From Abiotrophia defectiva ATCC 49176 (GTDB lineage: Bacteria > Bacillota > Bacilli > Lactobacillales > Aerococcaceae): 64,000 bases of DNA. This document shows, piece by piece, positions 16,312 through 24,126 of the stretch (position 1 is its first letter; each line of letters opens with the position of its first letter). The DNA lies in NCBI RefSeq assembly GCF_000160075.2, contig NZ_KI535340.1:650711-714710 (forward strand), written 5' to 3'. The translations under genes were made by a program, and so were the position numbers. Under the pieces are notes generated by a model. That model was not told the DNA's origin, did no database searches, and worked only from the letters and a program-made list of their open reading frames with translations.

Positions 16312-17868
16312 TCATTCATCTTGCGCTGGCATAGCTAGTTGGGTCATGGCTTGATGCATGTTGCCCACAATGCCTTCATCCGTCACCGCAATCAGAATAT
16401 CGCCTGCCTGCAGGACCATTTTGCCTTTGGTGATGTACTCTTTCTCACCACGGCGAATGGTGGCAATCAAGACCTCTTCAGGCCATTTAATAGCGGCCAC
16501 CTTCTGGCCAACCAAGGGGCTGTCAACATAAATGGGCACTTCGAAGGTGGTCCGTCGCCCTGTCTTGGCTAGGTCCTCTTGGTGCAGCATTTTTTCAGCT
16601 AATGCCTCATAAATTGGCGGCATCTTAAGGGCTTCCGCAAGAAGGAAGGCAGATAGGACCACTACCGCGAGCGGCATGAGTTGGTTGAGGCCCCCTACCA
16701 TTTCACTTACCAGAAGCAGAGCCGTAAGTGGCGCTTTCCCGATGGCTGCAAAGCCTCCTGCCATAGCGAAGAAAATAAAGCAGAGCAGGAGTTCCTGATC
16801 CATGCCGGTGACATTGATAATGAACTGGCCGTATAAAGCACCTACTAAGGCACCTAGGGACAGGATAGGTAGGAAAATCCCGCCCGGCAGGCCAGTCCCA
16901 TAGGAAACCATGGAAAATACAAAACGCACTAGGAGAATAAGGGCTAGGACTAAGAGCGGCGTCTTAGTGTGAGCTAATTCTAAAATCAACTCACCACCCC
17001 CGCCTAGAATGTGGGGTGCCACCAATCCAATTGGAATGATAAGCAAGCCAGCCACAATGCCATAGAAAGGCGGGTTAACCCAAGGCACTAACTTAGCATA
17101 AAGCCGTGGCAAGGCAAAGGTCACACGTTGATAGCACCAACCGAAAGTTGCTAACAAAAGGCCTAAAACTACCAAATAACCGTAATAGGCGACAGGAAAC
17201 TTGAGATGATTACCTAAATCAAGCGCTGGATGATTACCAAAAACATGTAGGGAGATAAAGTTAGCCGTCACCGTTGCTGTCAAAGTCGTTAAAGCGACCG
17301 TCGGACTGAAGCTATGGTGAATCTCTTCCAAAACAAAAAGCAAACCCGCAATGGGCGCATTAAAAGCCGTCGCTAGACCGGCACCTGCCCCACTGGAAAT
17401 CAGAATATTCTCTTGGACGCGATTGCTCTTGGTTACCTTAGCGACCCCCTGACCAACTGCTGATCCCAATTGAATGGAGGGACCTTCTCGGCCTAGGAAG
17501 AGTCCGGACCCAATAGCAATACCGCCCGCCACAAATTTCTTCCAGAGAATAGACCACCAGTTAAGGCTTAGATGCCCTTGAAGTTGGAGCTCTACCTGCG
17601 GGATCCCGCTGCCCTTAATATAAGGTTCACTCCGAACAATTAGGCCTAGAACATAGCCTAGGACTAGGGTCCCTGCAATATAAGGCAAAATCAGCCAAGG
17701 ATTAACCTGCATGGCCTGATAGGCTGACACAATCCATGACAGGACAGCACCTATCATAAAGCGGAAAGCCGACACAATACACCCCACTAGCCCCCCGACT
17801 AAGAGACCCGCTAAGACATAGCGTGTCTTATTGCGGCGAGCCGCAAATTCTTGAAATCTCCTACGCAT
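16312..17868 (-). CDS. clcA: ClC chloride/proton antiporter with TrkA-C domain
   Basis: The 518-residue protein has the ClC motifs GSGIPQVEL (near 108), GREGPSIQLGS (near 127, with the gating Glu) and GTGLPGGIFLPILSLGALVG (near 328). The pair EE in LLFVLEEIHHSF matches the proton-path Glu of antiporters, so exchange rather than channel activity is likely. A C-terminal RCK_C/TrkA-C domain (about 440-518) suggests control by a cytosolic ligand. In other Firmicutes TrkA-C domains on transporters can bind c-di-AMP (family knowledge), which fits the cdaA genes in this window, though binding here is untested. AGAGGTG precedes the ATG. Confidence 0.92.
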   Translation of the reverse strand: MRRRFQEFAARRNKTRYVLAGLLVGGLVGCIVSAFRFMIGAVLSWIVSAYQAMQVNPWLILPYIAGTLVLGYVLGLIVRSEPYIKGSGIPQVELQLQGHLSLNWWSILWKKFVAGGIAIGSGLFLGREGPSIQLGSAVGQGVAKVTKSNRVQENILISSGAGAGLATAFNAPIAGLLFVLEEIHHSFSPTVALTTLTATVTANFISLHVFGNHPALDLGNHLKFPVAYYGYLVVLGLLLATFGWCYQRVTFALPRLYAKLVPWVNPPFYGIVAGLLIIPIGLVAPHILGGGGELILELAHTKTPLLVLALILLVRFVFSMVSYGTGLPGGIFLPILSLGALVGALYGQFIINVTGMDQELLLCFIFFAMAGGFAAIGKAPLTALLLVSEMVGGLNQLMPLAVVVLSAFLLAEALKMPPIYEALAEKMLHQEDLAKTGRRTTFEVPIYVDSPLVGQKVAAIKWPEEVLIATIRRGEKEYITKGKMVLQAGDILIAVTDEGIVGNMHQAMTQLAMPAQDE

Positions 17869-17926
17869 ACTATCACCTCTTCTAGTGAATATTATAGCAA
17901 AAAATTGAGGGGCTGTGGTAAAAAAA

Positions 17927-19402
17927 TTAATTACTCATATCCAATCCTTGACTCACACACCAGGCTTGAACATCCTCAATCACCTCATCCGCCATCTGAC
18001 GGAACTCTCGGTCATCAACCTTGAGGACATAGCGGTAGATGCCTTGGGCCAATTGGAAGGAGAGACAGGCATCTAGCAGGGGGCTTGGTTCTTGCAGGGG
18101 CAGAATCTTGCGGTAGCCTGCTAGAAAGGCTTGGCGTTCTTCTGTCGACTTGACTTCACGCAGCCAGAGCTTACCTAATTCACGCCAGGGAATATCGACC
18201 ACAAGGCGCTCAAAGTCAATGACCGCCCACTCATCTCCCCTACGTTTGAGGTTACGCCAGGAGTAGTCCCCATGCAGAACCGCTTGCGGAAGACTGGCAT
18301 ACTCCGCATCGATTTGCTCAAAGCGAGCTTGGAAAAAATCATAGAGGGGTGCTAGCCTTGCCGCTTCAGAGCTACCAAGTAAATCCTGATGCCAGCTATT
18401 TACTTGCTGACTGAGCGGCGGTTGACGTCGCAAGTGATCAGCTAAAGGCGCCAGCTTCAAATGCGTTTTAGCTAGGAGCTCACCTAGTTGGCCTAAGTCC
18501 TCAAGGCTTGGCGCCACCACTGGGGCTAGTTCCTGCCAGTCTTGAATGAGAACATGGCGCCCTTCTAAGACTAGGTCCGCGACATACCAATCGGGCCAGA
18601 TTGCTAGGAGACCTAGCTTATCCCGCTTAAACTTGTCTGCTTCGGCATACACTTTGACGAAATAGCACCGCTGATACTGAGGCAAGTCGGCCCGGAAAAC
18701 TGCATTCAGCGAAAGATGATCCAAAGGTGTCAAACTGGCTGACAAACAAGCCGCTAACTTAGCCTTAAATTCCGGTGTGACGGGGCCATCATGAGGCGCA
18801 AACCAATCCAGAATATCCTTTAACTGCGTCATGACGCGTTGCCGACCAGTCTCTGGACCGATAAAGTTAATGCTTCCTACACCAGCAGCCAGCGCACACT
18901 CAATATCTAGGTCGCGGTCACCGACATAGTAGGTTTGAGCCGGATCCAATTGATATTTAGCTAAGAGGTAATGCACCCCTTGAGGATCAGGCTTGCGCTT
19001 AAAACCTGCTTCAATTGTAATGACTTCATCGAAATAGTCAGACCAACCCAATCGGTCCAGAACTTGGAAGGCTGCCTTGTCCTTATGGGTGTAGACAAAG
19101 TGCCGATGGCCTGCTTGCTTCAAGCCAGCTAGGGTGGCATCTGCTCCTTCCATGGGACCAATCTGTCCGTCCCGAGCAGCGGTCGCTTGTTTGAGTCTAG
19201 CCACAAAACGGTCGCGCTCTATCTGGCCAGAAGCCACTAGATTAGCGATGAGGTCACGGATGGAATAATCAATAATATAGGTTGCCACTGCCTCTCGGTC
19301 AAAGCTGAGTCCCAAGGCTTGATAGGTTTCGGCTAGCGCCTCTAGGGTATGGGGATAGGAATTAATGAGGGTCCCGTCCAGATCCCAGATAAAGTTGGCC
19401 AT
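17927..19402 (-). CDS. HAD phosphatase fused to APH-type phosphotransferase
   Basis: The 491-residue protein joins two opposing activities. Residues 1-215 are a HAD-IA phosphatase of the phosphoglycolate-phosphatase type: FIWDLDGTLINSY with Asp7 and Asp9, YTHKDKAAF, and YVGDRDLDIECALAAG. Residues about 240-491 are an APH/choline-kinase-like domain with AVLHGDYSWRNL (His377, Asp379, Asn384) and WAVIDFERL (Asp396). Both active sites look intact. I chose the ATG at 19402 because AAAAGGAG has proper spacing to it; the TTG three codons earlier abuts that site. The substrate is unknown. It lies 43 bp downstream of the oxidoreductase gene in the same direction. Confidence 0.8.
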   Translation of the reverse strand: MANFIWDLDGTLINSYPHTLEALAETYQALGLSFDREAVATYIIDYSIRDLIANLVASGQIERDRFVARLKQATAARDGQIGPMEGADATLAGLKQAGHRHFVYTHKDKAAFQVLDRLGWSDYFDEVITIEAGFKRKPDPQGVHYLLAKYQLDPAQTYYVGDRDLDIECALAAGVGSINFIGPETGRQRVMTQLKDILDWFAPHDGPVTPEFKAKLAACLSASLTPLDHLSLNAVFRADLPQYQRCYFVKVYAEADKFKRDKLGLLAIWPDWYVADLVLEGRHVLIQDWQELAPVVAPSLEDLGQLGELLAKTHLKLAPLADHLRRQPPLSQQVNSWHQDLLGSSEAARLAPLYDFFQARFEQIDAEYASLPQAVLHGDYSWRNLKRRGDEWAVIDFERLVVDIPWRELGKLWLREVKSTEERQAFLAGYRKILPLQEPSPLLDACLSFQLAQGIYRYVLKVDDREFRQMADEVIEDVQAWCVSQGLDMSN

Positions 19403-19445
19403 GGGCGACAACTCCTTTTCTTAAAATTAAGTTATTGGCTGAATA

Positions 19446-20495
19446 CTAAGGTGCTACTTGCCAACTGGCCTTCAGACTGGCAATACCGGCTTCTAATATT
19501 TCTAGCTGAAGCAAGGTCTCTTGCGGTTGAACGCGACGGGGGGCGCCTTCTCTGACTGTGGCATAGAGGGCCTGATAGACGCGGCCATAATCGCCCCTTT
19601 GACTCTGGATGGCTTGTCGGACTAGGCGCCCCTCTTGATCGAGGCTAGACAGAATGCCATAGTGCTCTGGCCTGTCCAAACCAAAATCAGGCTGGTCTGG
19701 CATATAGAAGGCCTTGAGATCTTCCTCCTGGCGGTCCTTGCTAGCCTTGATAAAGGAGCCTTTACTGCCATAGAGTTGGAAGGAAGGTCGTTCTTCTAGG
19801 CGGAAGTAGGAGGATTTAACGGAAACCTTGAGGGGACCATAATAGAGGTCCAGGTCGAAGTAATCATTCATCCGATTGGGGCCTAGGAGAGATCGAACAT
19901 CGTAGACCACCCGGTCAGGCCGGCCAAAGTAGGCAATCACCTGGTCTAAAGTATGGCAGGCGTGGCTGTAGAGAAAGCTCGAATTGAGGGTAAAGGTTTC
20001 TTGCCCTTGCGGAACTTCTGGTCGATAGTAATCAAAGTGCATCTCGACTTCCAGCAAATCACCCAACTTACCCGACTCGATGACCGCTAGGCTAGTGAGG
20101 TAGTCCGAATCATAGCGACGATTTTGATAGCACTCTAGGTGTAGGCCTAATGCTTCCGCCAAGCCAAAGAGCTCGCGCGCCTCTTGGGCAGTCGCTAAAA
20201 AAGGCTTCTCACACAAAACGTGTTTGCCAGCTAGGAGGGCCTGTTTAATATAGTCATAGTGGGAGTCCAAGGGTGTCGTGATGACCACTAAGTCCACTTC
20301 AGGGTCTGCTAAAATAGCCGCTAAGTCCTGACTATAGTGGATATCTGGGCGTTTGGGCCAAGCAAAGTTAAAATGCCGGACATAGACGCTTTTGACCCGA
20401 AACAAATGGGGCAGTTGATCGACGAAGGGTAGGTGATAGCGGTTGGTACTCTTGCCATTGCCGATATAGGCCAGAGTGAGGGGCTGAGTGGTCAT
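19446..20495 (-). CDS. Gfo/Idh/MocA-family oxidoreductase
   Basis: The 349-residue protein has an N-terminal Rossmann fold (LAYIGNGKSTNRYHLPFV, a modified GxGxxG), the family's catalytic EKP motif in HVLCEKPFLAT near residue 95, and a C-terminal alpha/beta domain with YSHACHTLDQVIAYFGRPD near 180. Members oxidise or reduce sugars, inositols or similar polyols with NAD(P). AAAGGAGG lies 8 bases before the ATG. It precedes the HAD-APH fusion by 43 bp in the same direction, which suggests a shared small-molecule pathway. The substrate is not evident. Confidence 0.85.
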   Translation of the reverse strand: MTTQPLTLAYIGNGKSTNRYHLPFVDQLPHLFRVKSVYVRHFNFAWPKRPDIHYSQDLAAILADPEVDLVVITTPLDSHYDYIKQALLAGKHVLCEKPFLATAQEARELFGLAEALGLHLECYQNRRYDSDYLTSLAVIESGKLGDLLEVEMHFDYYRPEVPQGQETFTLNSSFLYSHACHTLDQVIAYFGRPDRVVYDVRSLLGPNRMNDYFDLDLYYGPLKVSVKSSYFRLEERPSFQLYGSKGSFIKASKDRQEEDLKAFYMPDQPDFGLDRPEHYGILSSLDQEGRLVRQAIQSQRGDYGRVYQALYATVREGAPRRVQPQETLLQLEILEAGIASLKASWQVAP

Positions 20496-20623
20496 AGCAT
20501 TACCTCCTTTAGCGAGTGACGATAAAATAGTGATTGCTAGGCTAGCATAAATTACTGATTACTTCTATTATACGCAATGAGGGGGGCTATCGACAAGCGC
20601 TTTCCATTCCTGGCTCGATAGAC

Positions 20624-20660
20624 AAAAACAAGGCCAGAGCTTGCACTCTGACCCTGTTTT
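20624..20660 (-). terminator. Terminator below the GNAT gene
   Basis: GGTCAGAG pairs with CTCTGGCC, with one G-T wobble, followed on the minus strand by TTGTTTTTG. Confidence 0.65.
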
Positions 20661-20705
20661 CCTGGCTAGTACTCTAGCACTATACAGTACCGGTTCCATT
20701 TTAGC

Positions 20706-21305
20706 TTATGCGTAAGAAGCTCGCTCGCGCCGGCGAGCCCAGTCTGACTTAAGTAGTCCATAACGTAAGTCATCGATGCGGGCATCATCCAGTTGGTGTC
20801 TACCCCGCAAACAAGCTTCTAGGGAAAAGCCACATTTGCGTAAGACTGACTGACTCTGTTCATTACTGCTATAACAGGATGCCTCTAATTTGTAGAGATC
20901 CAGTAGGCCAAAAGCCACCTCGATAAAGGCTGACACAGCTTCCGGCGCAATGCCCCGTCCCCAATAAGTAGGATGTAGGACATAGCCAATCTCTAAGATA
21001 TCTGGCCCCAGACGATCAATAAAATCAATGGAGCCAATCACTCGATCAATTCCCTTAAGGGTAATGCCATAACCAATCGGCACCCTGCGATAACTCATTT
21101 CTTGAGGAAAAACCTGGGTAAAGTAGGTAATTTCTTGTTCTAGACTCCGAATGCGCGGGAACCCCGCCGCCTGAGCCACGGTATCCAAATGAGCATAAGC
21201 AAACATATCTTCTGCGTCCGCCAAGGTCCGCTTGCGCAGGACTAGGCGATTGGTCTCCACGCGCGGCAAGTGGTTGTCCACCACGCCACCAAATATCTTA
21301 ATCAT
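20706..21305 (-). CDS. GNAT N-acetyltransferase, RimJ/RimL-like
   Basis: The 199-residue protein has the GNAT acetyl-CoA core: VLHPTYWGRGIAPEAVSAFI near 118-137 and LEASCYSSNEQSQSVLRKCG near 152-171. It probably acetylates a protein N-terminus or a small amine. The ATG at 21305 has AGGAGG 11 bases upstream and overlaps the end of queH by 8 bp, so the two are translationally coupled. A longer frame to 21341 would begin deep inside queH and has a basic, unlikely leader. Confidence 0.85.
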   Translation of the reverse strand: MIKIFGGVVDNHLPRVETNRLVLRKRTLADAEDMFAYAHLDTVAQAAGFPRIRSLEQEITYFTQVFPQEMSYRRVPIGYGITLKGIDRVIGSIDFIDRLGPDILEIGYVLHPTYWGRGIAPEAVSAFIEVAFGLLDLYKLEASCYSSNEQSQSVLRKCGFSLEACLRGRHQLDDARIDDLRYGLLKSDWARRRERASYA

Positions 21306-22095
21306 GGTTTTCTTTGGCCTCCTTCGCCTTGCTCCTGCCAAAGTTAAATGAAATCTTGTCCCAATTCTCGTGCTTATCCTTGAGATAAGCCAAGGCTTCC
21401 TTATTCACCTCCCGTAAATCCACCCCTTGTTGCTTGGCTGCAAAGACACAGCCACAGTAACACTGGCGATAGACATCGTATTCGCGGCACATGACGATTG
21501 AACGCTCATAGCCTTTATTTTTCTTAAAGTCACTGGGTAAGTAGTTAACATCATAGAGTTGTTGAACCTCTAGCCCCAATTCATTAATAAGCTGACTGTT
21601 TTTCTTAGGGGATAGGGTCAGAGCCGAACCAAAGTAGTCAAAGCCCAATTCTTGGGCCACTTGGGCTACCCGGTCTAGTCGCATATTAAAGCAAGCCGAG
21701 CAACGCTCGCCCCCCTCTTCTTCTTCAGCCAATTGATGGAACATGACCATACGCGTAAAGACTTCTGGCCGATATTCATCTTCAATAAAGCCCGCCTGAT
21801 GGCCAGTCCGTTCATTGAATTGGTCAACGAAGCGCTTCTGCTCATGGGCCCGGCGCTGATACTCAGACTTAGGATGAATATTGGAGTTAGAGAAGAAGAT
21901 GGTCACCTCCGCGTGCTGGCAGAGGAATTCGAGGGTGGAAGTCGAACAAGGTGCACAGCAAGAATGCAAGAGAATGGTTGGCTTGTCTTCTTGGGCCTCC
22001 CATTTAACAATCATTTTGCGTAAGACCTTGTCATAGTTAATGGTCTGATTCTTCAGACGTCGTAAGACTTCTTCTGCGTTAATCTTAGCGTGCAT
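21298..22095 (-). CDS. queH: Epoxyqueuosine reductase QueH
   Basis: The 265-residue protein matches QueH (formerly DUF208), which reduces epoxyqueuosine to queuosine at the tRNA wobble base. The cysteines for the iron-sulfur cluster and metal are visible: HSCCAPCSTSTLEFL near 46-58, ERCSACFNMRLDRV near 128 and YRQCYCGCVFAAKQQG near 207. FYFSNSNIHP-type and GSALTLSPKKNSQLIN stretches are also typical. AAGGAG precedes the ATG. It leads a two-gene unit with the GNAT gene. Confidence 0.93.
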   Translation of the reverse strand: MHAKINAEEVLRRLKNQTINYDKVLRKMIVKWEAQEDKPTILLHSCCAPCSTSTLEFLCQHAEVTIFFSNSNIHPKSEYQRRAHEQKRFVDQFNERTGHQAGFIEDEYRPEVFTRMVMFHQLAEEEEGGERCSACFNMRLDRVAQVAQELGFDYFGSALTLSPKKNSQLINELGLEVQQLYDVNYLPSDFKKNKGYERSIVMCREYDVYRQCYCGCVFAAKQQGVDLREVNKEALAYLKDKHENWDKISFNFGRSKAKEAKENHD

Positions 22096-22195
22096 GGCCT
22101 CATCTCCTTTCCGCCTTTATCTACCTATAGTATACCATAAACGCCGAATAAATATCATTGGCTATTTTACGTTATTCCTATTATTCATATTGCGC

Positions 22196-22250
22196 AAAAA
22201 AAAGACCCCATTCTGACCTCTTTCTAAATTTCAGGGGTCAAAATGGGGTC
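22196..22250 (-). terminator. Strong minus-strand terminator of the small-ORF island
   Basis: A two-part stem (GACCCCATT with AATGGGGTC, then TGACC with GGTCA) ends in a minus-strand T8 run. No queH sequence feeds into it; it terminates whatever is transcribed leftwards from the tiny ORFs at 22363-22661. Confidence 0.8.
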
Positions 22251-22362
22251 AGATTTTATAGGTCGCTTACCCACTTGAGATAAAAGACTTTGCGTGACAA
22301 TTAGTTAGTCTTTCCTGCTACTCTGCCGTCCACATTGTTGTCATCTCCTACTTAAAGGTTAG

Positions 22363-22455
22363 CTACAAAGCGCCGATGATGATAATCCGTCCGATTAGAG
22401 CTTTCCAATCTGGCTTCGTGCGCTCTATTTTGAATTCGACCTTGAAGTTCTTCAT
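22363..22455 (-). CDS. Putative 30-aa peptide, basic head and hydrophobic tail
   Basis: The frame encodes MKNFKVEFKIERTKPDWK followed by the hydrophobic end ALIGRIIIIGAL. I do not recognise it. No good ribosome binding site precedes the ATG. It lies between the 50-residue ORF and a strong terminator on the same strand, so it could be the second gene of a tiny operon or debris from an accessory element. Confidence 0.35.
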   Translation of the reverse strand: MKNFKVEFKIERTKPDWKALIGRIIIIGAL

Positions 22456-22485
22456 TTTCACTGTTTTTTATGATATACTAAGCAT

Positions 22486-22600
22486 GACCCCCGGAGGGGT
22501 GTAGGAGCTTACGCTTCCCACTTGATGCGCCACTTGAGCTTGAACAACCAGAGGCTGATTTCGAAGGTGACCTCGTGTTCTCGTTTAGGTGGCTTTTTTT
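22486..22600 (+). ncRNA. Candidate structured small RNA antisense to a tiny ORF
   Basis: An extended -10 promoter, TGATATACT (22471-22479), should start an RNA near 22486. The RNA can fold GAGG/CCTC and AAC/GTT helices inside a GCCAC/GTGGC stem, and it ends in T7 at 22594-22600, which fits an intrinsic terminator. It runs opposite to most of the 50-codon ORF at 22509-22661. The RNA is predicted from sequence alone. Confidence 0.45.
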
Positions 22601-22661
22601 CGACATGAAAATATACTTTTAGACCAAAAACCGTAAATAGAAGCCAAGTCAACCATTGCAT
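22509..22661 (-). CDS. Putative 50-aa membrane peptide opposite the small RNA
   Basis: The frame encodes an N-terminal hydrophobic helix (MQWLTWLLFTVFGLKVYFHV), then a charged linker with KKPPKREHE and an amphipathic, Trp/Lys-rich end (LWLFKLKWRIKWEA). The layout of one membrane helix with a charged tail is that of type I toxins, but I match it to no named family. No ribosome binding site is visible; the IS200 end lies about 30 bp upstream and may have replaced the original leader. Confidence 0.4.
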   Translation of the reverse strand: MQWLTWLLFTVFGLKVYFHVEKKPPKREHEVTFEISLWLFKLKWRIKWEA

Positions 22662-22820
22662 TTTTTGCAATAGTTGAATGCAAATAAATCAAAACCGCCC
22701 GTGACAACGGGCGGTTTGCTCTGCGGCTGGAAGCCTATGCTACCGGCCACGGCCTAAAGGCCTACTGAATCGGTTTCCCTCCTGCACCACTTTCCCTCGC
22801 TAGCTCTCAAAGAGCTCCAC

Positions 22821-23294
22821 TTACTTTCTCCGATACTTTTCTCCCGTGAAAGGATCTGTCACTTCGAACAAACTCAGTTGTTCTGCTACCTGGTCCTCAC
22901 GAACTTGATTCCGAATGTATTCTTCTATCTTCTCCTTGTTTCGGCCTACTGTATCCACGAAGTAGCCTCGACACCAAAACTTGCGGTTCCCATAACGGTA
23001 CTTTAAATTGGCGTATCGATCAAATATCATCAGACTACTTTTTCCTTTCAGATACCCCATAAAGCTTGAAACACTTAGTTTTGGTGGGATACTGACTAAC
23101 ATATGAACGTGGTCTTTGCAGGCATTTGCTTCATGGATAATGACGCCCTTACGCTCGCATAATTCACGGATAATTCTGCCAATCGTTGCCTTGTACTTCC
23201 CATATATGATTTGCCGTCGATACTTAGGCGCGAACACGATATGATACTTACAATTCCAACTTGTGTGTGCTAAACTATCATTGTCCTTTTTCAT
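22821..23294 (-). CDS. tnpA: IS200/IS605 transposase TnpA
   Basis: The 157-residue protein is a full-length Y1 single-strand transposase. Its HUH motif is in CKDHVHMLVSIPPKLS (near 62-77), and the catalytic tyrosine is probably in FWCRGYFVDTVGRNK (near 110-124). It cuts and joins single-stranded element ends at the hairpins. GGGAGG lies 8 bases before the ATG and is complementary to an upstream segment, which is the family's translational brake. No accessory tnpB is present. The frame is intact, so the element may be active. Confidence 0.93.
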   Translation of the reverse strand: MKKDNDSLAHTSWNCKYHIVFAPKYRRQIIYGKYKATIGRIIRELCERKGVIIHEANACKDHVHMLVSIPPKLSVSSFMGYLKGKSSLMIFDRYANLKYRYGNRKFWCRGYFVDTVGRNKEKIEEYIRNQVREDQVAEQLSLFEVTDPFTGEKYRRK

Positions 23295-23300
23295 AAGGAT

Positions 23301-23360
23301 ACCTCCCTGGTTCTTTTTGTGTGGTCGGGAAACCTACACTAAGTTTACCACTTGGGAGGT
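23301..23360 (-). promoter_or_regulatory. Leader hairpin that can hide the tnpA ribosome binding site
   Basis: The 7-nt ribosome binding site segment GGGAGGT (complement of 23301-23307) pairs with ACCTCCC (complement of 23354-23360) in the tnpA leader. Repression of IS200 TnpA translation by such a hairpin is known for the family. Confidence 0.6.
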
Positions 23361-23423
23361 CTTTTTGCTTACCTCGCTGTAAGCTCTCCGGAACCACCAG
23401 CATTGCTGGTGGTTTTCTCCATA

Positions 23424-23455
23424 CAAAAAAGACCCCCAGGCCGAAGCCTAGGGGT
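23424..23455 (-). terminator. Minus-strand terminator beside the IS200 left end
   Basis: ACCCCTAGGC pairs with GCCTGGGGGT (one mismatch) over TTCG, followed by T6 on the minus strand. It stops read-through from the kinase gene into tnpA. Confidence 0.75.
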
Positions 23456-23509
23456 ATGTCATAAAGACTGCCTTCAAACATTGCGAGTTTAGCGAAAGCA
23501 AGACACAGT

Positions 23510-23533
23510 AAAAGGCACCGCGTCAGCAGTGCC
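23510..23533 (-). terminator. Short hairpin terminator below the P-loop kinase
   Basis: GGCAC and GTGCC flank a 10-nt loop, with TTTT following on the minus strand, 10 bp past the stop at 23543. Confidence 0.5.
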
Positions 23534-23542
23534 CCATAGCTT

Positions 23543-24058
23543 TTATAAGTCGATTTCTACTTGGTAACCGTCTTGAATCAGAAGATAGTTGGCGCCCGCT
23601 TGCTTAGCCTGAGCTAGCTGTCTGGCATTGTCCCGCAAGACGCTGTCAAGGGTACACCAAGTGTCATCTACCCTTTGTTCAATGGCATTGGCATGTGCTT
23701 TGATATCGGCAAAGTGCTTTCTAATATAATCCTCACTCATGATTAGGCAATAATACTTAATCTGGCTAAGTTCGTCTGCTTCAAAATCCTTGGCCCAATC
23801 AAAAGGGATATAGCAGCCTTCTACTATCAAATTTTGCCCATTCTCAATGGCTGTTTTAATCATCTCCCGCACAATCGGCCAGAGAAATTCGGTCAAGGTC
23901 TGATCATCCGTCATGGCATGATGGGGACTATGCCCACTCCGAATCAAGCCCATTTTTAGATGGTCGATGGATAGGTAGGGATAATGATATTTTTCCAATA
24001 GTCTCTGGGCGAGTAGGGTTTTGCCTGTATGGGACGCCCCCATAATTAAGATAATCAT
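23543..24058 (-). CDS. Small P-loop kinase-like ATPase
   Basis: The 171-residue protein has a Walker A motif GASHTGKTLLAQ (residues 7-18) and the adenylate-kinase-like pattern HYPYLSIDHLKMGLIRSG near 25-42 and NLIVEGCYIPFDWA near 95. It is likely a small-molecule kinase of the AAA_33/zeta-like group; the substrate is unknown. GGAAGG precedes the ATG. It lies 68 bp below the CNNM-type gene, on the same strand. Confidence 0.75.
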   Translation of the reverse strand: MIILIMGASHTGKTLLAQRLLEKYHYPYLSIDHLKMGLIRSGHSPHHAMTDDQTLTEFLWPIVREMIKTAIENGQNLIVEGCYIPFDWAKDFEADELSQIKYYCLIMSEDYIRKHFADIKAHANAIEQRVDDTWCTLDSVLRDNARQLAQAKQAGANYLLIQDGYQVEIDL

Positions 24059-24126
24059 ACTCTTTCCTTCCTCTCAAATTCTATAGCAGAAGAGGCAGAG
24101 ACGATGGTCTCTACCCCTTTAGAAGT

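Larger units (their letters stand above)
22692..23414 (-). mobile_element. IS200/IS605-family insertion sequence (IS200 type, tnpA only)
   Basis: The element holds one tnpA gene between two hairpins that mark its subterminal ends: AACCACCAGC/GCTGGTGGTT at 23392-23414 on the left-end side and AAACCGCCCGT/ACGGGCGGTTT at 22692-22717 on the right-end side. There are no long terminal inverted repeats and no obvious target duplication, as expected. The exact tips, some bases outside the hairpins, cannot be fixed without an empty site. Confidence 0.8.
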
